Numbered from the stretch's first letter, positions 43,670 to 52,536 are shown. The stretch is DNA of 64,000 nucleotides from Lactiplantibacillus brownii (GCF_031085375.1 NZ_JAVCWF010000001.1:248001-312000); one strand, 5' to 3'. Numbers and translations: made by a program. The notes: a model not told the origin generated them from the letters alone.

Positions 43670-44360
43670 GCGTAATCGACTCCCTTAATTTATAGCCTAC
43701 GCCGCGAACGGTCTTGATTAGTGGGCCCGCGTTTGCGGTGGCTAACTTATTGCGCAGATAGCCGACATAAACATCGACCACATTTTGTTGACCAAGAAAG
43801 TCAGCGCCCCAGACTTGATCAAGCAAGTCGTCACGTGTGAAGACTTCGTCGGGATGCGCTAAGAAGAACAGCAAGAGATCATATTCGCGATGGGTGAGTT
43901 GCACCTCAGCGCCATTGTTGGTGACGCGATGTGCTTTCGTATCTAAGACAATGGTGTCTAGTTGATAAACTTGATTGGGTTCCAGCTGGTTTTCAGCCCG
44001 CCGCTGGATCACGCGGATGCGGGCGAGCAGTTCTTCTATTTCAAACGGTTTGGTAATGTAATCATCGGCACCGTTATCTAGGCCAGCGACTTTATCACCG
44101 ATATAATCACGTGCCGTCATGATAATAACCGGGACTTGATCATGTTTACGAATCCGTCGCAGGACTTCCATACCGTCTAATTTTGGTAACATCCAGTCGA
44201 GCAAAATTAACAGGAGATCATTCTGATGCGCGGTATATGCTGTCATGGCGGCTAAACCGTCATTGGCGACAACCACGTCGAAATCTTCGAATTGGAGTTC
44301 TTTGGTGAGGTAACCGGAGAGACTCAACTCATCCTCAACAATCAGAATTGTTTTTTTCAT
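43656..44360 (-). CDS. OmpR-family response regulator
   Basis: This 234-residue protein has an N-terminal receiver domain with the phosphorylated aspartate in LLILLDWMLPKLDG, the conserved Thr in IIMTARD and Lys in YITKPF. A C-terminal winged helix (about 130-228, LTHREYDLLLFFLAHPDEVFTRDDLLDQVWG) follows. It resembles ArlR/CsrR-type regulators. It is the first gene of the pair with the overlapping kinase. AGGAAGG lies about 13 bases before the ATG. A palindrome upstream may be its own site. Confidence 0.92.
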   Translation of the reverse strand: MKKTILIVEDELSLSGYLTKELQFEDFDVVVANDGLAAMTAYTAHQNDLLLILLDWMLPKLDGMEVLRRIRKHDQVPVIIMTARDYIGDKVAGLDNGADDYITKPFEIEELLARIRVIQRRAENQLEPNQVYQLDTIVLDTKAHRVTNNGAEVQLTHREYDLLLFFLAHPDEVFTRDDLLDQVWGADFLGQQNVVDVYVGYLRNKLATANAGPLIKTVRGVGYKLRESITHAAE

Positions 44361-44453
44361 AACGGCAAAGGTCCTTCCTATATAACAAGATTTATTCTCA
44401 TTATAGCTAATAGTTGTGAAAGGTTCGCGAAAAATCGACTTATTTTTACAAAT

Positions 44454-44470
44454 TTACATGGTAAATGTAA
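44454..44470. promoter_or_regulatory. Palindrome in the divergent region upstream of the response regulator
   Basis: TTACAT-5 bp-ATGTAA is an inverted repeat between the response regulator (44360) and the gene at 44529. TTTACA and GTAAATGTAA form overlapping direct repeats here, so it may bind the response regulator. Confidence 0.35.
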
Positions 44471-44528
44471 GCGCCTCAGTAAGATATGGTAAACTTGGAA
44501 TAACAAATTCGAGAAAGTAGGGATGAAC

Positions 44529-44816
44529 ATGGGACTCTTTAATGACGCCATGCAGGCGATGTATCACAGTGGTCATTATGGTTATTCGATTGAAGTTAAA
44601 AAAACGGCGGCTAAGGTTGATCCTAAAGATGTACCTGCGATTGTTGCGCTAGGAAATTTGAATCGGACGCCCAATTATCGGACTTGGCACATTGATTCAC
44701 CATTTAAAACGAAAGAATTCACGGAAAAATTCACCTTGGCATTAGCCGATTGTGAGCTTGAAATGACTGATTTAACGATCAAGCCAGAAATCGATGGTCG
44801 CTGGGGCGATCGTTAA
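44529..44816 (+). CDS. Small conserved hypothetical protein
   Basis: This 95-residue soluble protein starts MGLFNDAMQAMYHSGHYGYS, has no signal peptide and carries alternating strands in LEMTDLTIKPEID. The ATG at 44529 is preferred over 44523 because GTAGGG lies 6 bases upstream. It is divergent from the two-component system. No domain was recognised. Confidence 0.6.
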   Translation: MGLFNDAMQAMYHSGHYGYSIEVKKTAAKVDPKDVPAIVALGNLNRTPNYRTWHIDSPFKTKEFTEKFTLALADCELEMTDLTIKPEIDGRWGDR

Positions 44817-44896
44817 CTGGAATTTGTTCCTACAAGTTGGGGTTGTAGTCATCAATTAACAATTAGACCAATTTGAAAGTTTAGAGGTGTGATGCG

Positions 44897-45628
44897 ATGT
44901 TTTCATATGACCAAGTGCAACAACTCAACCGCTTAGAAATTGAGATTTATAAGTATATTATGGGACATCCCGCTGAAGTTAGTACGATGACGATTCGCCA
45001 ATTAGCGAGTCAGAGCCACGTTTCGGCTACGACAATTTTGCGATTCTTGAAACGGATGGGTTATGACGGCTATGCCGAATTTAAATTCACGCTGAAAGAA
45101 CAACTCCGTAAAGACGCGGCTCAGCCGGTGTCACAGACGGTGATCCCGATGCGGACTTTCTTTGATCGGATGGACGTTCCCACGGTCACGGCTAAGATCA
45201 GTGCGGCGACTGCGCTGATCCACCAAGCTAAAACGGTGGTCCTAATTGGGGCCGGAACGAGCAAAGGGTTAGCCGGTTATGGCACCCATTTATTAGCCAA
45301 CTTTGGGGTTTACGCGTTACAAGTGACGGAAACGGCGCAACCCTTACCAGTTACCGCAGTAGATTTATCGGACACCGTGCTTTTGCTACTATCGGTTTCT
45401 GGTGAATCAGAAGATGTCATCCAACAAGGCATCTTTTATCAGCAAAATGGGGCCAAACTCGTCGTGATTACGGCCAGTAGCCATTCGACGGCGGCTGGAA
45501 TCGGTGACGTGGTCCTGACATATGATACGCCAGAAGTACAGGCTATCAGTGGTGGGAGTACACTGTCCCAATTACCAGTGGTTTACTTTTTGGAACAAAT
45601 TACCATGGGTGTGCAAAAAGTGGATTAG
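44897..45628 (+). CDS. RpiR/MurR family transcriptional regulator with SIS domain
   Basis: This 243-residue regulator has an N-terminal HTH_6 domain (STMTIRQLASQSHVSATTILRFLKRMGYDGYAEFK) and a SIS sugar-phosphate-binding domain at about 110-235 (VVLIGAGTSKGLAGYGTHLL, LLLSVSGESEDVIQ). Such proteins sense phosphosugars. AGAGGTGTG lies before the ATG. It precedes an orphan EIIC gene, which it probably controls. The sugar is unknown. Confidence 0.88.
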   Translation: MFSYDQVQQLNRLEIEIYKYIMGHPAEVSTMTIRQLASQSHVSATTILRFLKRMGYDGYAEFKFTLKEQLRKDAAQPVSQTVIPMRTFFDRMDVPTVTAKISAATALIHQAKTVVLIGAGTSKGLAGYGTHLLANFGVYALQVTETAQPLPVTAVDLSDTVLLLLSVSGESEDVIQQGIFYQQNGAKLVVITASSHSTAAGIGDVVLTYDTPEVQAISGGSTLSQLPVVYFLEQITMGVQKVD

Positions 45629-45737
45629 ACCGATTTGAGATATTTTACTGGAACAAAGTCCAAAAATGGAACACGTTCCTTTATAAGAAACACTACACAA
45701 TGTTTTTTGAAAGGGTATACATTACCGCGATGATAGG

Positions 45738-45854
45738 TATAATAGAATTTGTAGAAAGCGTATTCAGCAACTGTGATGCTTGAAACATCCACAGCCACGA
45801 AACATGCTATTATTCATACAATTGCAATTGCCCGTAATAATCGGCCATTATTAC
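45738..45854 (+). promoter_or_regulatory. Promoter, cre site and structured leader of the EIIC gene
   Basis: TATAAT at 45738-45743 is followed by a cre-like site TAGAAAGCGTATTCAG (45752-45767, two mismatches). The long leader holds two hairpins: CTGTGATG/CATCCACAG (45771-45794) and the perfect GTAATAAT-CGGCC-ATTATTAC (45834-45854). About 85 further bases separate these from the start codon. The hairpins could affect translation or mRNA stability. Confidence 0.5.
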
Positions 45855-45940
45855 AACGTGCAAGTGCGGTTGGTCTTGTGATATCCAGGACATTGGGTTT
45901 CAAGCAATGCGTTTTCAAATTATTCTAGGGGGTCAACGAC

Positions 45941-47269
45941 ATGAGCGAAAACAACAAATCAAGTTTCGTTAATGACCGACTCGTCCCATTATTTGGTAAG
46001 ATTGCTGGTTCTCGTCACTTAATCGCATTACGTGATGGGATGACACTAGCCGTACCAATGATCATCATCGGGTCAGTCTTCATGATCATTGCTCAATTCC
46101 CAATCCAAGGTTATCAAAACTTTATGTTAAATACCTTTGGTAAGAACTGGGCAACCATTGTTCAATATCCAACCAACGCATCATTCCATGTCATGGGTTT
46201 AATCGCCGTTATTGGGATTTCTTATAATATGGCTAAGAGTTACAAAGTCGATCCAATTTCAGCATCGATTGTTTCTATGAGTGCTTGGCTGTTAACTATT
46301 CCGCTAAACACTGATAAAGCAGGGGCGCTTTGGGTACCCTTAACACAACTAGATTCGGCTGGTTTGTTTACTGCTCTTCTTATTGGTTTATTCATTACCG
46401 ATCTTTATGTGTTCATGGTTCACCGCAATTGGACGATTAAGATGCCCGATAGTGTGCCACCGGCTGTCAGCAACTCATTTGCGGCCTTAGTTCCTGGTGC
46501 TATTATCTTAGTCTTGATCTGGGTTTTACGTTTACTCGTCGAAGCAACCCCAATGGGCAGTATTCCAAACGTGATTTCATTCGTTTTGGCAAAACCATTA
46601 GGCTTGTTGAGTAACACCTTACCAGGCGCTTTAGTTGCTGAATTCTTGATCTGTTTACTTTGGATCTTCGGGATTCATGGTGCCAACGTTGTTTCTGGCG
46701 TGATGTCACCAATCTGGTTATCTGCAATGTCACAAAACGCACATGCTGTTAGTGCTGGCAAAGCTATTCCTAACATCGTTACGTCACAATTCTTCGATAA
46801 CTTCATCCACATGGGTGGTTCTGGTGCGACCCTTGGGTTAGCCTTCATGATTGCCTTTGTTTCACGGAGTGCTGAATTTAAGACTTTAGGTAAATTAATT
46901 ATCGGACCTGCTATCTTTAACATTAACGAACCAATCGTCTTTGGTTTGCCAATCGTTATGAACTACCGGATGGCGATTCCATTCATCTTGGCCCCATTAA
47001 CCAACGTTGTCACAACTTATGTTGCGATGTCTACTGGTTTGGTTGCTAAGACGATGGGTGTCATGGTTCCTTGGACCACGCCGCCAATTATCTCTGGTTA
47101 TCTGGCAACTGGTCATGTTTCCGGTGCCGTTATGCAAATCGTTAACATCGTTCTTGATGGCGCGATTTACTACTTCTTCTTCAAGGCTTTGGATCGTGAC
47201 AAAGTTAAAGAAGAAAAGACTTTTGCTGCTAAAGAAGCTGCTGCTGCAGCCCAAACTGCTAAAGCCTAA
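45941..47269 (+). CDS. PTS EIIC permease, lactose/cellobiose family
   Basis: This 442-residue membrane protein is a stand-alone EIIC of the Lac/Chb family (CelB-like), with about ten spans. Family motifs include HVMGLIAVIGISYNMAKSYKVDPI, WIFGIHGANVVSGVMSPIW, GGSGATLGLA, and the substrate-site segment FNINEPIVFGLPIVMN. No EIIA or EIIB gene is next to it, so partners must come from another locus. The RpiR regulator upstream probably sets its expression. AGGGGGTC lies before the ATG. The C-terminus is an Ala/Lys-rich tail. Confidence 0.9.
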   Translation: MSENNKSSFVNDRLVPLFGKIAGSRHLIALRDGMTLAVPMIIIGSVFMIIAQFPIQGYQNFMLNTFGKNWATIVQYPTNASFHVMGLIAVIGISYNMAKSYKVDPISASIVSMSAWLLTIPLNTDKAGALWVPLTQLDSAGLFTALLIGLFITDLYVFMVHRNWTIKMPDSVPPAVSNSFAALVPGAIILVLIWVLRLLVEATPMGSIPNVISFVLAKPLGLLSNTLPGALVAEFLICLLWIFGIHGANVVSGVMSPIWLSAMSQNAHAVSAGKAIPNIVTSQFFDNFIHMGGSGATLGLAFMIAFVSRSAEFKTLGKLIIGPAIFNINEPIVFGLPIVMNYRMAIPFILAPLTNVVTTYVAMSTGLVAKTMGVMVPWTTPPIISGYLATGHVSGAVMQIVNIVLDGAIYYFFFKALDRDKVKEEKTFAAKEAAAAAQTAKA

Positions 47270-47280
47270 ATTGAACTTTG

Positions 47281-47310
47281 AAAGGACTCGCTACGGCGGG
47301 TTCTTTTTTT
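47281..47310 (+). terminator. Terminator of the EIIC gene
   Basis: AGGACTCGC pairs with GCGGGTTCTT, including G-T pairs, followed by a T run. Confidence 0.75.
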
Positions 47311-47366
47311 GCGCAAAAATAAAAAGGAACCCAGCGATTGGCTTCCTCAAAAATTTTAAAATCAGT

Positions 47367-47678
47367 TTAGCGCGTGTGAAAACGCGGATGTAACATGGTT
47401 GGATGGCGATGGTCATTACCTTCATATTGAATCAACCAATAGTCGTTTTGTGGTAATGAATAGCGTGCAATGACGTGTGAAACGACATAGCGGATCGTAT
47501 CAGCATTTTCGTCACTCCATAAGCGCCAAGTAGGTAACTTAGCGGAGTAAACGCGCTCCCAGTCGCCAATTTGACGTTCTTCGGCCGAAAGCGAGGCAAG
47601 AAGCTCAGAGTGGTTATTACCAGTCAGTTCAATTAAATAACAATATCTTTGCTCATGTGTTGATTCGGTCATAATCAT
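47367..47678 (-). CDS. Small hypothetical protein
   Basis: This 103-residue soluble protein starts MIMTESTHEQRYCYLIELTG and is rich in aromatic residues (WERVYSAKLPTWRLW, DYWLIQY). AAAGGAG lies 8 bases before the ATG. There is no signal peptide and no known domain. It is convergent with the EIIC gene and divergent from the next small gene. Confidence 0.55.
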   Translation of the reverse strand: MIMTESTHEQRYCYLIELTGNNHSELLASLSAEERQIGDWERVYSAKLPTWRLWSDENADTIRYVVSHVIARYSLPQNDYWLIQYEGNDHRHPTMLHPRFHTR

Positions 47679-47906
47679 GGCGACAACTCCTTTGACTGGG
47701 ATTAGCTTGCGTGATTAGCAAGCCCATAAATTAATGTTCAAATATATAGTACAACCATTTGACTAATAAGCCTAGTGTTTTATAACAGTGTTATTAAAAT
47801 GTAACAATTGACCTTGCAGTTTAACTTGCGAGAAGTTTTACTTGACCTGAAACGGGTTTCAGCACTTATCATAATCCTGTAAATTAAATGGAGCGGGGTG
47901 TGCGTC

Positions 47907-48173
47907 ATGGAAACAGGAATTTTGAAGCAAGTTGACTTGCAAACGGCGATAGCTCAGTATTTTTATGTTGAGGCTGACCATCATGCTAACTGGATTAAGG
48001 TGTCTTCAACTCAACCGTTTAAACCGTTTGAGCTAACGTTACGGATGAGCGACTTACAAATTGAGCATGATTCTGCCGTGGCGGCCACTAAACATAAAAA
48101 GTATGAATTTAACGATAACACGGGTGGCCTGATTACGCTATTCGAAAATTGGCAACGGACGTTGATTGCTTAG
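47907..48173 (+). CDS. Small hypothetical protein
   Basis: This 88-residue soluble protein starts METGILKQVDLQTAIAQYFY. The ATG at 47907 has GGGGTG 6 bases upstream, which fixes the start within the longer frame. No domain is recognised. The 3' UTR holds a small remnant of the dispersed repeat and then a terminator. Confidence 0.55.
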   Translation: METGILKQVDLQTAIAQYFYVEADHHANWIKVSSTQPFKPFELTLRMSDLQIEHDSAVAATKHKKYEFNDNTGGLITLFENWQRTLIA

Positions 48174-48189
48174 AGTTCACTCAGGTGAG

Positions 48190-48262
48190 GCCGTCCGTTT
48201 TCATAGATTAGTACGTTTGTTATGAGGCAAACCTATAGACAAAGACCAACCGAAGCGAAAAT
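48190..48262 (+). repeat. Deletion derivative of the MITE-like repeat (fragment D)
   Basis: It begins like the left half of copy C (CCGTCCG, then TTAGTACGTTTGTTATGAGGC, AAAGACC) and jumps directly to the right-end sequence GACCAACCGAAGCG. The join lies at a shared GACC, as if the core had been lost by recombination at a short direct repeat. It lies 16 bp after a stop codon and before the terminator of the same gene. Confidence 0.55.
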
Positions 48263-48292
48263 TTTAGCAAGAACCTCAATCAACAACATCAA

Positions 48293-48340
48293 AAAACGCG
48301 AGCCAGCCTAGCAATTTGCTAAGTTGGCTCGCGTTTTCTT
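48293..48340. terminator. Bidirectional terminator
   Basis: AAAACGCGAGCCA (48293-48305) pairs with TGGCTCGCGTTTT (48325-48337), with an inner stem, between the convergent small gene and the LCP gene. Confidence 0.88.
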
Positions 48341-49377
48341 TAGTACGTGCCGTCTGTATAGGTAATGGTGTCTAAACCATTCGTATCGTAATTTTGATTA
48401 TTCACGCCATCATAGGATGGATTAAGGGCATTGAGTTGTGTTTCAGTATTAGATAACTTTTCAGTTGATAATCCGAGCTGTGTTCGTAGCGCATCTGATG
48501 CCGCTTGGAGCTTCTGGGTGCTCAGAATTTGATAGGAACTCGTGTTGATCCAAGCACCAGTCCCAACGACTTGCGTGGATTTGATGTTTTTCACATTGGC
48601 GCGATCATGCGTCGCTAGTGAAATAATATCGTCGAAGCTGAGGTCAGTCTTTAAATTACCTTTGAGTGAACTCAGTAAGGCACTGTAATGGGTCGCGGAA
48701 GTTGTTTTGGTGAGCTTAGTGAGGACGGCTTTCATGACTTGTTGTTGTCGTAGCTGTCGCCCGTAGTCACCACGCGGATCTTGATAACGCATCCGCGTAT
48801 AGCTCAGTGCTTGTTTCCCATTGAGATGATGTGTCCCTTTGGTCGTTGTGATGTGGTCAAAGGTCACGTCCATGTCGCTGGTAATTGTGACGCCACCAAC
48901 CGCATTTACCATTTGTTTCAGGCCACCCATATTGATGGTCGCATAATAGTTGATTGGGACGTTGAATAGCTTGCTGACGCTGGCCTTGGCCATTTTAGAA
49001 CCACCAATATTATAAGCGGCGTTTAACTTTTGAACGTTTGGCGTCTTGGTGCCCACCATCAGTGCTAAGGTATCGCGTGGAATACTTGTGATCACGGTTT
49101 TTTTCGTCTTAGGGTTAATGGTCACGATCATGATCGTGTCAGAATTACCCTTATCGATCCGACCGTCTGCCCCGGTGTCGACGCCGAGCAATAGAATACT
49201 GATCGGTTGATTGGCGTTAATGGCCTGATTGCTACTGGTACCAGTGTAAACGGATGATTGGTAACGGGCCTGTGCTTGTCGAATTATGACCCCCACGGTG
49301 ATGATTGCGATGAGCGCGATGATGCCTCCTGCAATCAACCATGGTTTTGCTTTTGAATGATGTCCCATATGTCGCAT
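48340..49377 (-). CDS. LytR-CpsA-Psr (LCP) family protein
   Basis: This 345-residue membrane-anchored enzyme of the LCP family attaches teichoic acids or polysaccharides to peptidoglycan. A single membrane span at about residues 13-35 is followed by the extracellular LCP domain: ISILLLGVDTGADGRIDKGNSDTIMIVTINP, TSIPRDTLALM and YATINMGGLKQMVNAVGGVTI, with the arginine-rich YTRMRYQDPRGDYGRQLRQQQV. A 60-residue C-terminal tail is rich in Asn and Thr. AAAGGAGGG precedes the ATG at 49375-49377. It is monocistronic. Confidence 0.92.
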   Translation of the reverse strand: MRHMGHHSKAKPWLIAGGIIALIAIITVGVIIRQAQARYQSSVYTGTSSNQAINANQPISILLLGVDTGADGRIDKGNSDTIMIVTINPKTKKTVITSIPRDTLALMVGTKTPNVQKLNAAYNIGGSKMAKASVSKLFNVPINYYATINMGGLKQMVNAVGGVTITSDMDVTFDHITTTKGTHHLNGKQALSYTRMRYQDPRGDYGRQLRQQQVMKAVLTKLTKTTSATHYSALLSSLKGNLKTDLSFDDIISLATHDRANVKNIKSTQVVGTGAWINTSSYQILSTQKLQAASDALRTQLGLSTEKLSNTETQLNALNPSYDGVNNQNYDTNGLDTITYTDGTY

Positions 49378-49594
49378 AGTGCCCTCCTTTTGAAACTACA
49401 GTTGTTAGCATACCGTTTTCGCGGCTAACTGAAAAATACCTATTTTGAGTGTACTTAATTCAAAAAATAGATACCATCAAGGACACTTTGATAAGAAAGT
49501 GTGCAAATTTTGTCGGAAACAAATTAACCCCCAATTTTCAAAAGGTAGCTTATACTAATCATGCAATCAATTAAAAAGAAATGGGGTTATTAAT

Positions 49595-50989
49595 GTGACA
49601 ACGTTTAAAGCGTTTTCAGATGCGGATATTTTAACCGACTTAAAAGCCCAAGTACCGGCAACGCAGATTTTTACGGATACGGCAACTTTGACTAAGTACT
49701 CCTTTAGCAAAAATTTAACGGATGAGGATAGTGGCTTAGCACTAGCTTATGTTGAGGCACACTCAACCGCCGATATTCAAGGCACGTTAAAAGTGGCGTG
49801 TAAGTATCATTTACCAGTTGTGCCGCAATCACAGACGACGAGTACCGTGATTGGTTCGGACGGCATCGCTGGCGGATTGATCTTATCGACAGCTAAAATG
49901 AACCATATCCTAGAAATCAGTAAAGCAGATTCCTTAGCGGTCGTGGAACCCGGCGTGATTAATGGTGATCTGGATCAAGCAGCACGCAAACAAGGGATGT
50001 TCTACGCACCTGATCCTGGTTCCAAACCAATTTCTGGCATTGGTGGCAACGTCATGACGAATGCTGGTGGGATGAGTACCGTCAAATACGGTGCCACGAA
50101 AGATAACGTCTTAGGGTTAAAAGTGGTCTTAGCGGATGGTCGCGAGATCAAGCTCGGTGGTCGGACCTTGAAGCAAGCGTTCGGCTATGATCTCACCCAG
50201 TTAATGATCGGTTCTGAGGGGACGTTAGGAATTGTTACCGAAGTTATCGTCAAATTACTGCCGATTCCGTTAGGGACACCAGTGATGGGTGTGGCCTTTT
50301 TCGATAATATGACGGCTTTGGCTAAAGCCGTGGCAGCTATCCGAATTTCCGGCGTTTATCCAACCATGCTAGAAGCCTTGGACGGGCAGACGGTCGCAGC
50401 TTTGGATCGTTATGAAAAGACGCAGTACGCTGCTGACAGTGCCGCCATGTTGATTTTTAAACTGGATAATGGTGGTGACGCCAGCATGCAAGTGGTACAA
50501 AAGTTATTAGCTGAACAACAAGCCAGTAATGTGACGATTACGACCAAGCCAGCAGAACAAGCGCAATTGGAAAAGCTGCGGCGTGATATGTTACCCGCAG
50601 TCTTTGCTGGCCAGAATCATATTATGGAAGATATGGCGGTGCCGTTGTCACAGTTAGCGCCATTGATGGATTATATTCAAGACTTGGCACAACGCCTGAA
50701 CGTTAAGATTTACACGGCTGGGCATGCGGGTGATGGTAATGTCCATCCAACCTTAGTTTGGCCGAAAGAGGCTAAAACAGTGCCAGAAAATATTATTGTG
50801 GCCTTACAAGAAATGTTCCATAAAACCTTGGCATTAGGCGGCACGATTTCTGGTGAACATGCGGTTGGAATGTTGAAGAATCAATGGAACAACGCGGAGT
50901 TAGGTGAAGATGTCGATGAGTTACAACATCAGATCAAAGGGTTATTTGATCCGATGGGGATTTTAAATCCTAAACGGAAAATTAACTAA
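49595..50989 (+). CDS. FAD-linked oxidase, glycolate oxidase/D-lactate dehydrogenase type (GlcD-like)
   Basis: This 464-residue flavoprotein of the GlcD/D-2-hydroxyacid dehydrogenase group has an N-terminal FAD-binding domain (PVVPQSQTTSTVIGSDGIAGGLILS, GIGGNVMTNAGGMSTVKYG, LMIGSEGTLGIVTEVIVKL) and a C-terminal FAD-oxidase domain with the metal-ligand motifs AGHAGDGNVHPTL and SGEHAVGMLK. It should oxidise a D-2-hydroxy acid such as D-lactate or glycolate. The start is GTG, preceded by a weak ATGGGG. It is monocistronic with its own terminator. Confidence 0.88.
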   Translation: MTTFKAFSDADILTDLKAQVPATQIFTDTATLTKYSFSKNLTDEDSGLALAYVEAHSTADIQGTLKVACKYHLPVVPQSQTTSTVIGSDGIAGGLILSTAKMNHILEISKADSLAVVEPGVINGDLDQAARKQGMFYAPDPGSKPISGIGGNVMTNAGGMSTVKYGATKDNVLGLKVVLADGREIKLGGRTLKQAFGYDLTQLMIGSEGTLGIVTEVIVKLLPIPLGTPVMGVAFFDNMTALAKAVAAIRISGVYPTMLEALDGQTVAALDRYEKTQYAADSAAMLIFKLDNGGDASMQVVQKLLAEQQASNVTITTKPAEQAQLEKLRRDMLPAVFAGQNHIMEDMAVPLSQLAPLMDYIQDLAQRLNVKIYTAGHAGDGNVHPTLVWPKEAKTVPENIIVALQEMFHKTLALGGTISGEHAVGMLKNQWNNAELGEDVDELQHQIKGLFDPMGILNPKRKIN

Positions 50990-51015
50990 GTTAGACTTTA
51001 ATTGAAATCGTTGAG

Positions 51016-51045
51016 AAGTTCGCGCTGAGTGGTGCGGACTTTTTA
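51016..51045 (+). terminator. Terminator of the FAD oxidase gene
   Basis: AAGTTCGC (51016-51023) pairs with GCGGACTT (51034-51041), followed by five T. Confidence 0.75.
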
Positions 51046-51144
51046 ATTTCCCTTAAACCAGTTCTAATTCGCAAGTTAATGATTGCGTCGCGACATAATT
51101 ATGATTATGATTGATGTATTAAGAGCAATTGGGGAGGAACGCAG

Positions 51145-51432
51145 GTGACACCAAAAAGTTCAAACGTGCGGCTTGAATTTGCTGCCGAAGTCTTGCGTAA
51201 CGAGGTTTTTGACGTCGTTGATTTTGCAAGCTTTCAACGTTTCTGGCAACGATATGAGCACTTTTTAGAAGATCGGATGGTCAACGGACACTTAAATGTG
51301 TTAGAAGGCCATGGCCTAATTCCGAGTGATTTCAAGGATGTTGGTGGTCGCCTAGGGTACCACGCTGGCGATGAACAGTACCAGATTGATTATAGTCAAA
51401 TTGTTCGTGAATGGATCGTGACGATTCAATAA
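51145..51432 (+). CDS. Small hypothetical protein
   Basis: This 95-residue acidic soluble protein starts at GTG 51145 with GGGGAGGAA upstream. It reads MTPKSSNVRLEFAAEVLRNE and is probably mostly helical. It lies 46 bp before the alarmone synthetase gene on the same strand, so co-transcription is likely. No function can be assigned. Confidence 0.6.
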   Translation: MTPKSSNVRLEFAAEVLRNEVFDVVDFASFQRFWQRYEHFLEDRMVNGHLNVLEGHGLIPSDFKDVGGRLGYHAGDEQYQIDYSQIVREWIVTIQ

Positions 51433-51478
51433 TTGTGACATCAGAGTGTTAAGAGAAAGTTAATGGAGAGCGAAATAA

Positions 51479-52168
51479 TTGCGTAAAACAGATTCTCAAC
51501 CGGATGAACCGGATCAACTATTACCAGCCCAACCAGAGCTATTACAAGCAGTCGACCAATTGAGAGCGTATTCATTACGTTATGAAGTTGCCATGAAGTT
51601 AGTCCTAGATAAGTTGGATTATATCAGTCGCGAATATGAGTTACGTTATGGTTATGCTTTGATTGACAGTAAGCAGTCGCGAATTAAGTCACCAGAAAGT
51701 ATTGTTGGCAAAATGCAGCGTAAACATCTGCCATTAACGCTGGAAGCCGTTTTTGATCATCTACATGATATTGCTGGGATTCGACTAATTGTGCGCTTTT
51801 TAAGTGATGTTAAAACTGTAGAAGATTTACTAGCGACCCAGGCTGATTTAAAAGTGTTGCGGGTGAAGGACTATATCCATCATCCTAAACCCAACGGCTA
51901 TCAAAGTTTGCATTTGATTTTAGGGGTGCCCATCTATACTGTCGACGGTCCCAATATTATCGAGGTTGAACTACAGATTCGAACGATTGCAATGAATTTC
52001 TGGGCCTCACTGGAACATGAACTCAACTACAAGAAGAATGTACCAGACCAAGCGGCGCTGCGGCAGTCGTTAACTGAAAAAGCCCATTTAATTACACAAT
52101 TGGACCAAGAGATGGACGATATTAAGGAACGTATGTACGATCAGAAACCACCGAAAAAACAAATTTAA
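51479..52168 (+). CDS. relQ: Small alarmone synthetase (GTP pyrophosphokinase)
   Basis: This 229-residue enzyme transfers pyrophosphate from ATP to GTP or GDP to make (p)ppGpp. It has only the RelA/SpoT synthetase domain and no hydrolase domain. Motifs include SIVGKMQRKHLP, HDIAGIRLIVRF, the GDP-binding HHPKPNGYQSLHLIL and EVELQIRTIAMNFWASLEHELNYK. The start is TTG 51479 with GGAGAG 9 bases upstream. The overall shape fits RelQ/YjbM better than RelP, though this is not certain. It ends at a strong terminator. Confidence 0.85.
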   Translation: MRKTDSQPDEPDQLLPAQPELLQAVDQLRAYSLRYEVAMKLVLDKLDYISREYELRYGYALIDSKQSRIKSPESIVGKMQRKHLPLTLEAVFDHLHDIAGIRLIVRFLSDVKTVEDLLATQADLKVLRVKDYIHHPKPNGYQSLHLILGVPIYTVDGPNIIEVELQIRTIAMNFWASLEHELNYKKNVPDQAALRQSLTEKAHLITQLDQEMDDIKERMYDQKPPKKQI

Positions 52169-52209
52169 AAATCCCGCTGAACCGTAAACTGGTTTGGCAG
52201 GATTTTTTT
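52167..52209 (+). terminator. Terminator of the alarmone synthetase gene
   Basis: AAATCCCGCTGAACC pairs with GGTTTGGCAGGATTT, followed by a T run. Confidence 0.8.
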
Positions 52210-52269
52210 GTCATCACATGAAACTTGAGTTTAATCAAGTTAATCGCGACCGGATTTTGTTAGAATTTT

Positions 52270-52536
52270 TTAGTTAAGTCTGACGGCATCGTGTTGTGGG
52301 AGCACCCAGTCATCCGCCAGCAATTGATGAAATTTGCGGCCAACGGGCACCCAGAGTTGTGCGCGCCAAATATCTTGGACGGTCTCCCAGAAAAGTGAGT
52401 CACCGAGCTGGTCTGAGCTGACGTTAATCGGCAAGTATTGACCGGCTTCAGTTTTCACAATAATTTGAGGGTAGAATACTTTCACTATTTTAGCCGCCAT
52501 GATATTTTTAATGCGTGGGTTATTATCCAGTAGCAT
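52270..52536 (-). CDS. Small conserved protein, paralogue of 39371-39619
   Basis: This 88-residue protein starts MLLDNNPRIKNIMAAKIVKV and shares about 48 of 82 aligned residues with the protein at 39371-39619, including LFWET and LWVPVGRKFHQLL. The ATG at 52534-52536 is chosen by that alignment and has AAAGTGAAG upstream; the longer frame to 52578 adds unmatched residues. It is monocistronic. The function is unknown. Confidence 0.68.
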   Translation of the reverse strand: MLLDNNPRIKNIMAAKIVKVFYPQIIVKTEAGQYLPINVSSDQLGDSLFWETVQDIWRAQLWVPVGRKFHQLLADDWVLPQHDAVRLN

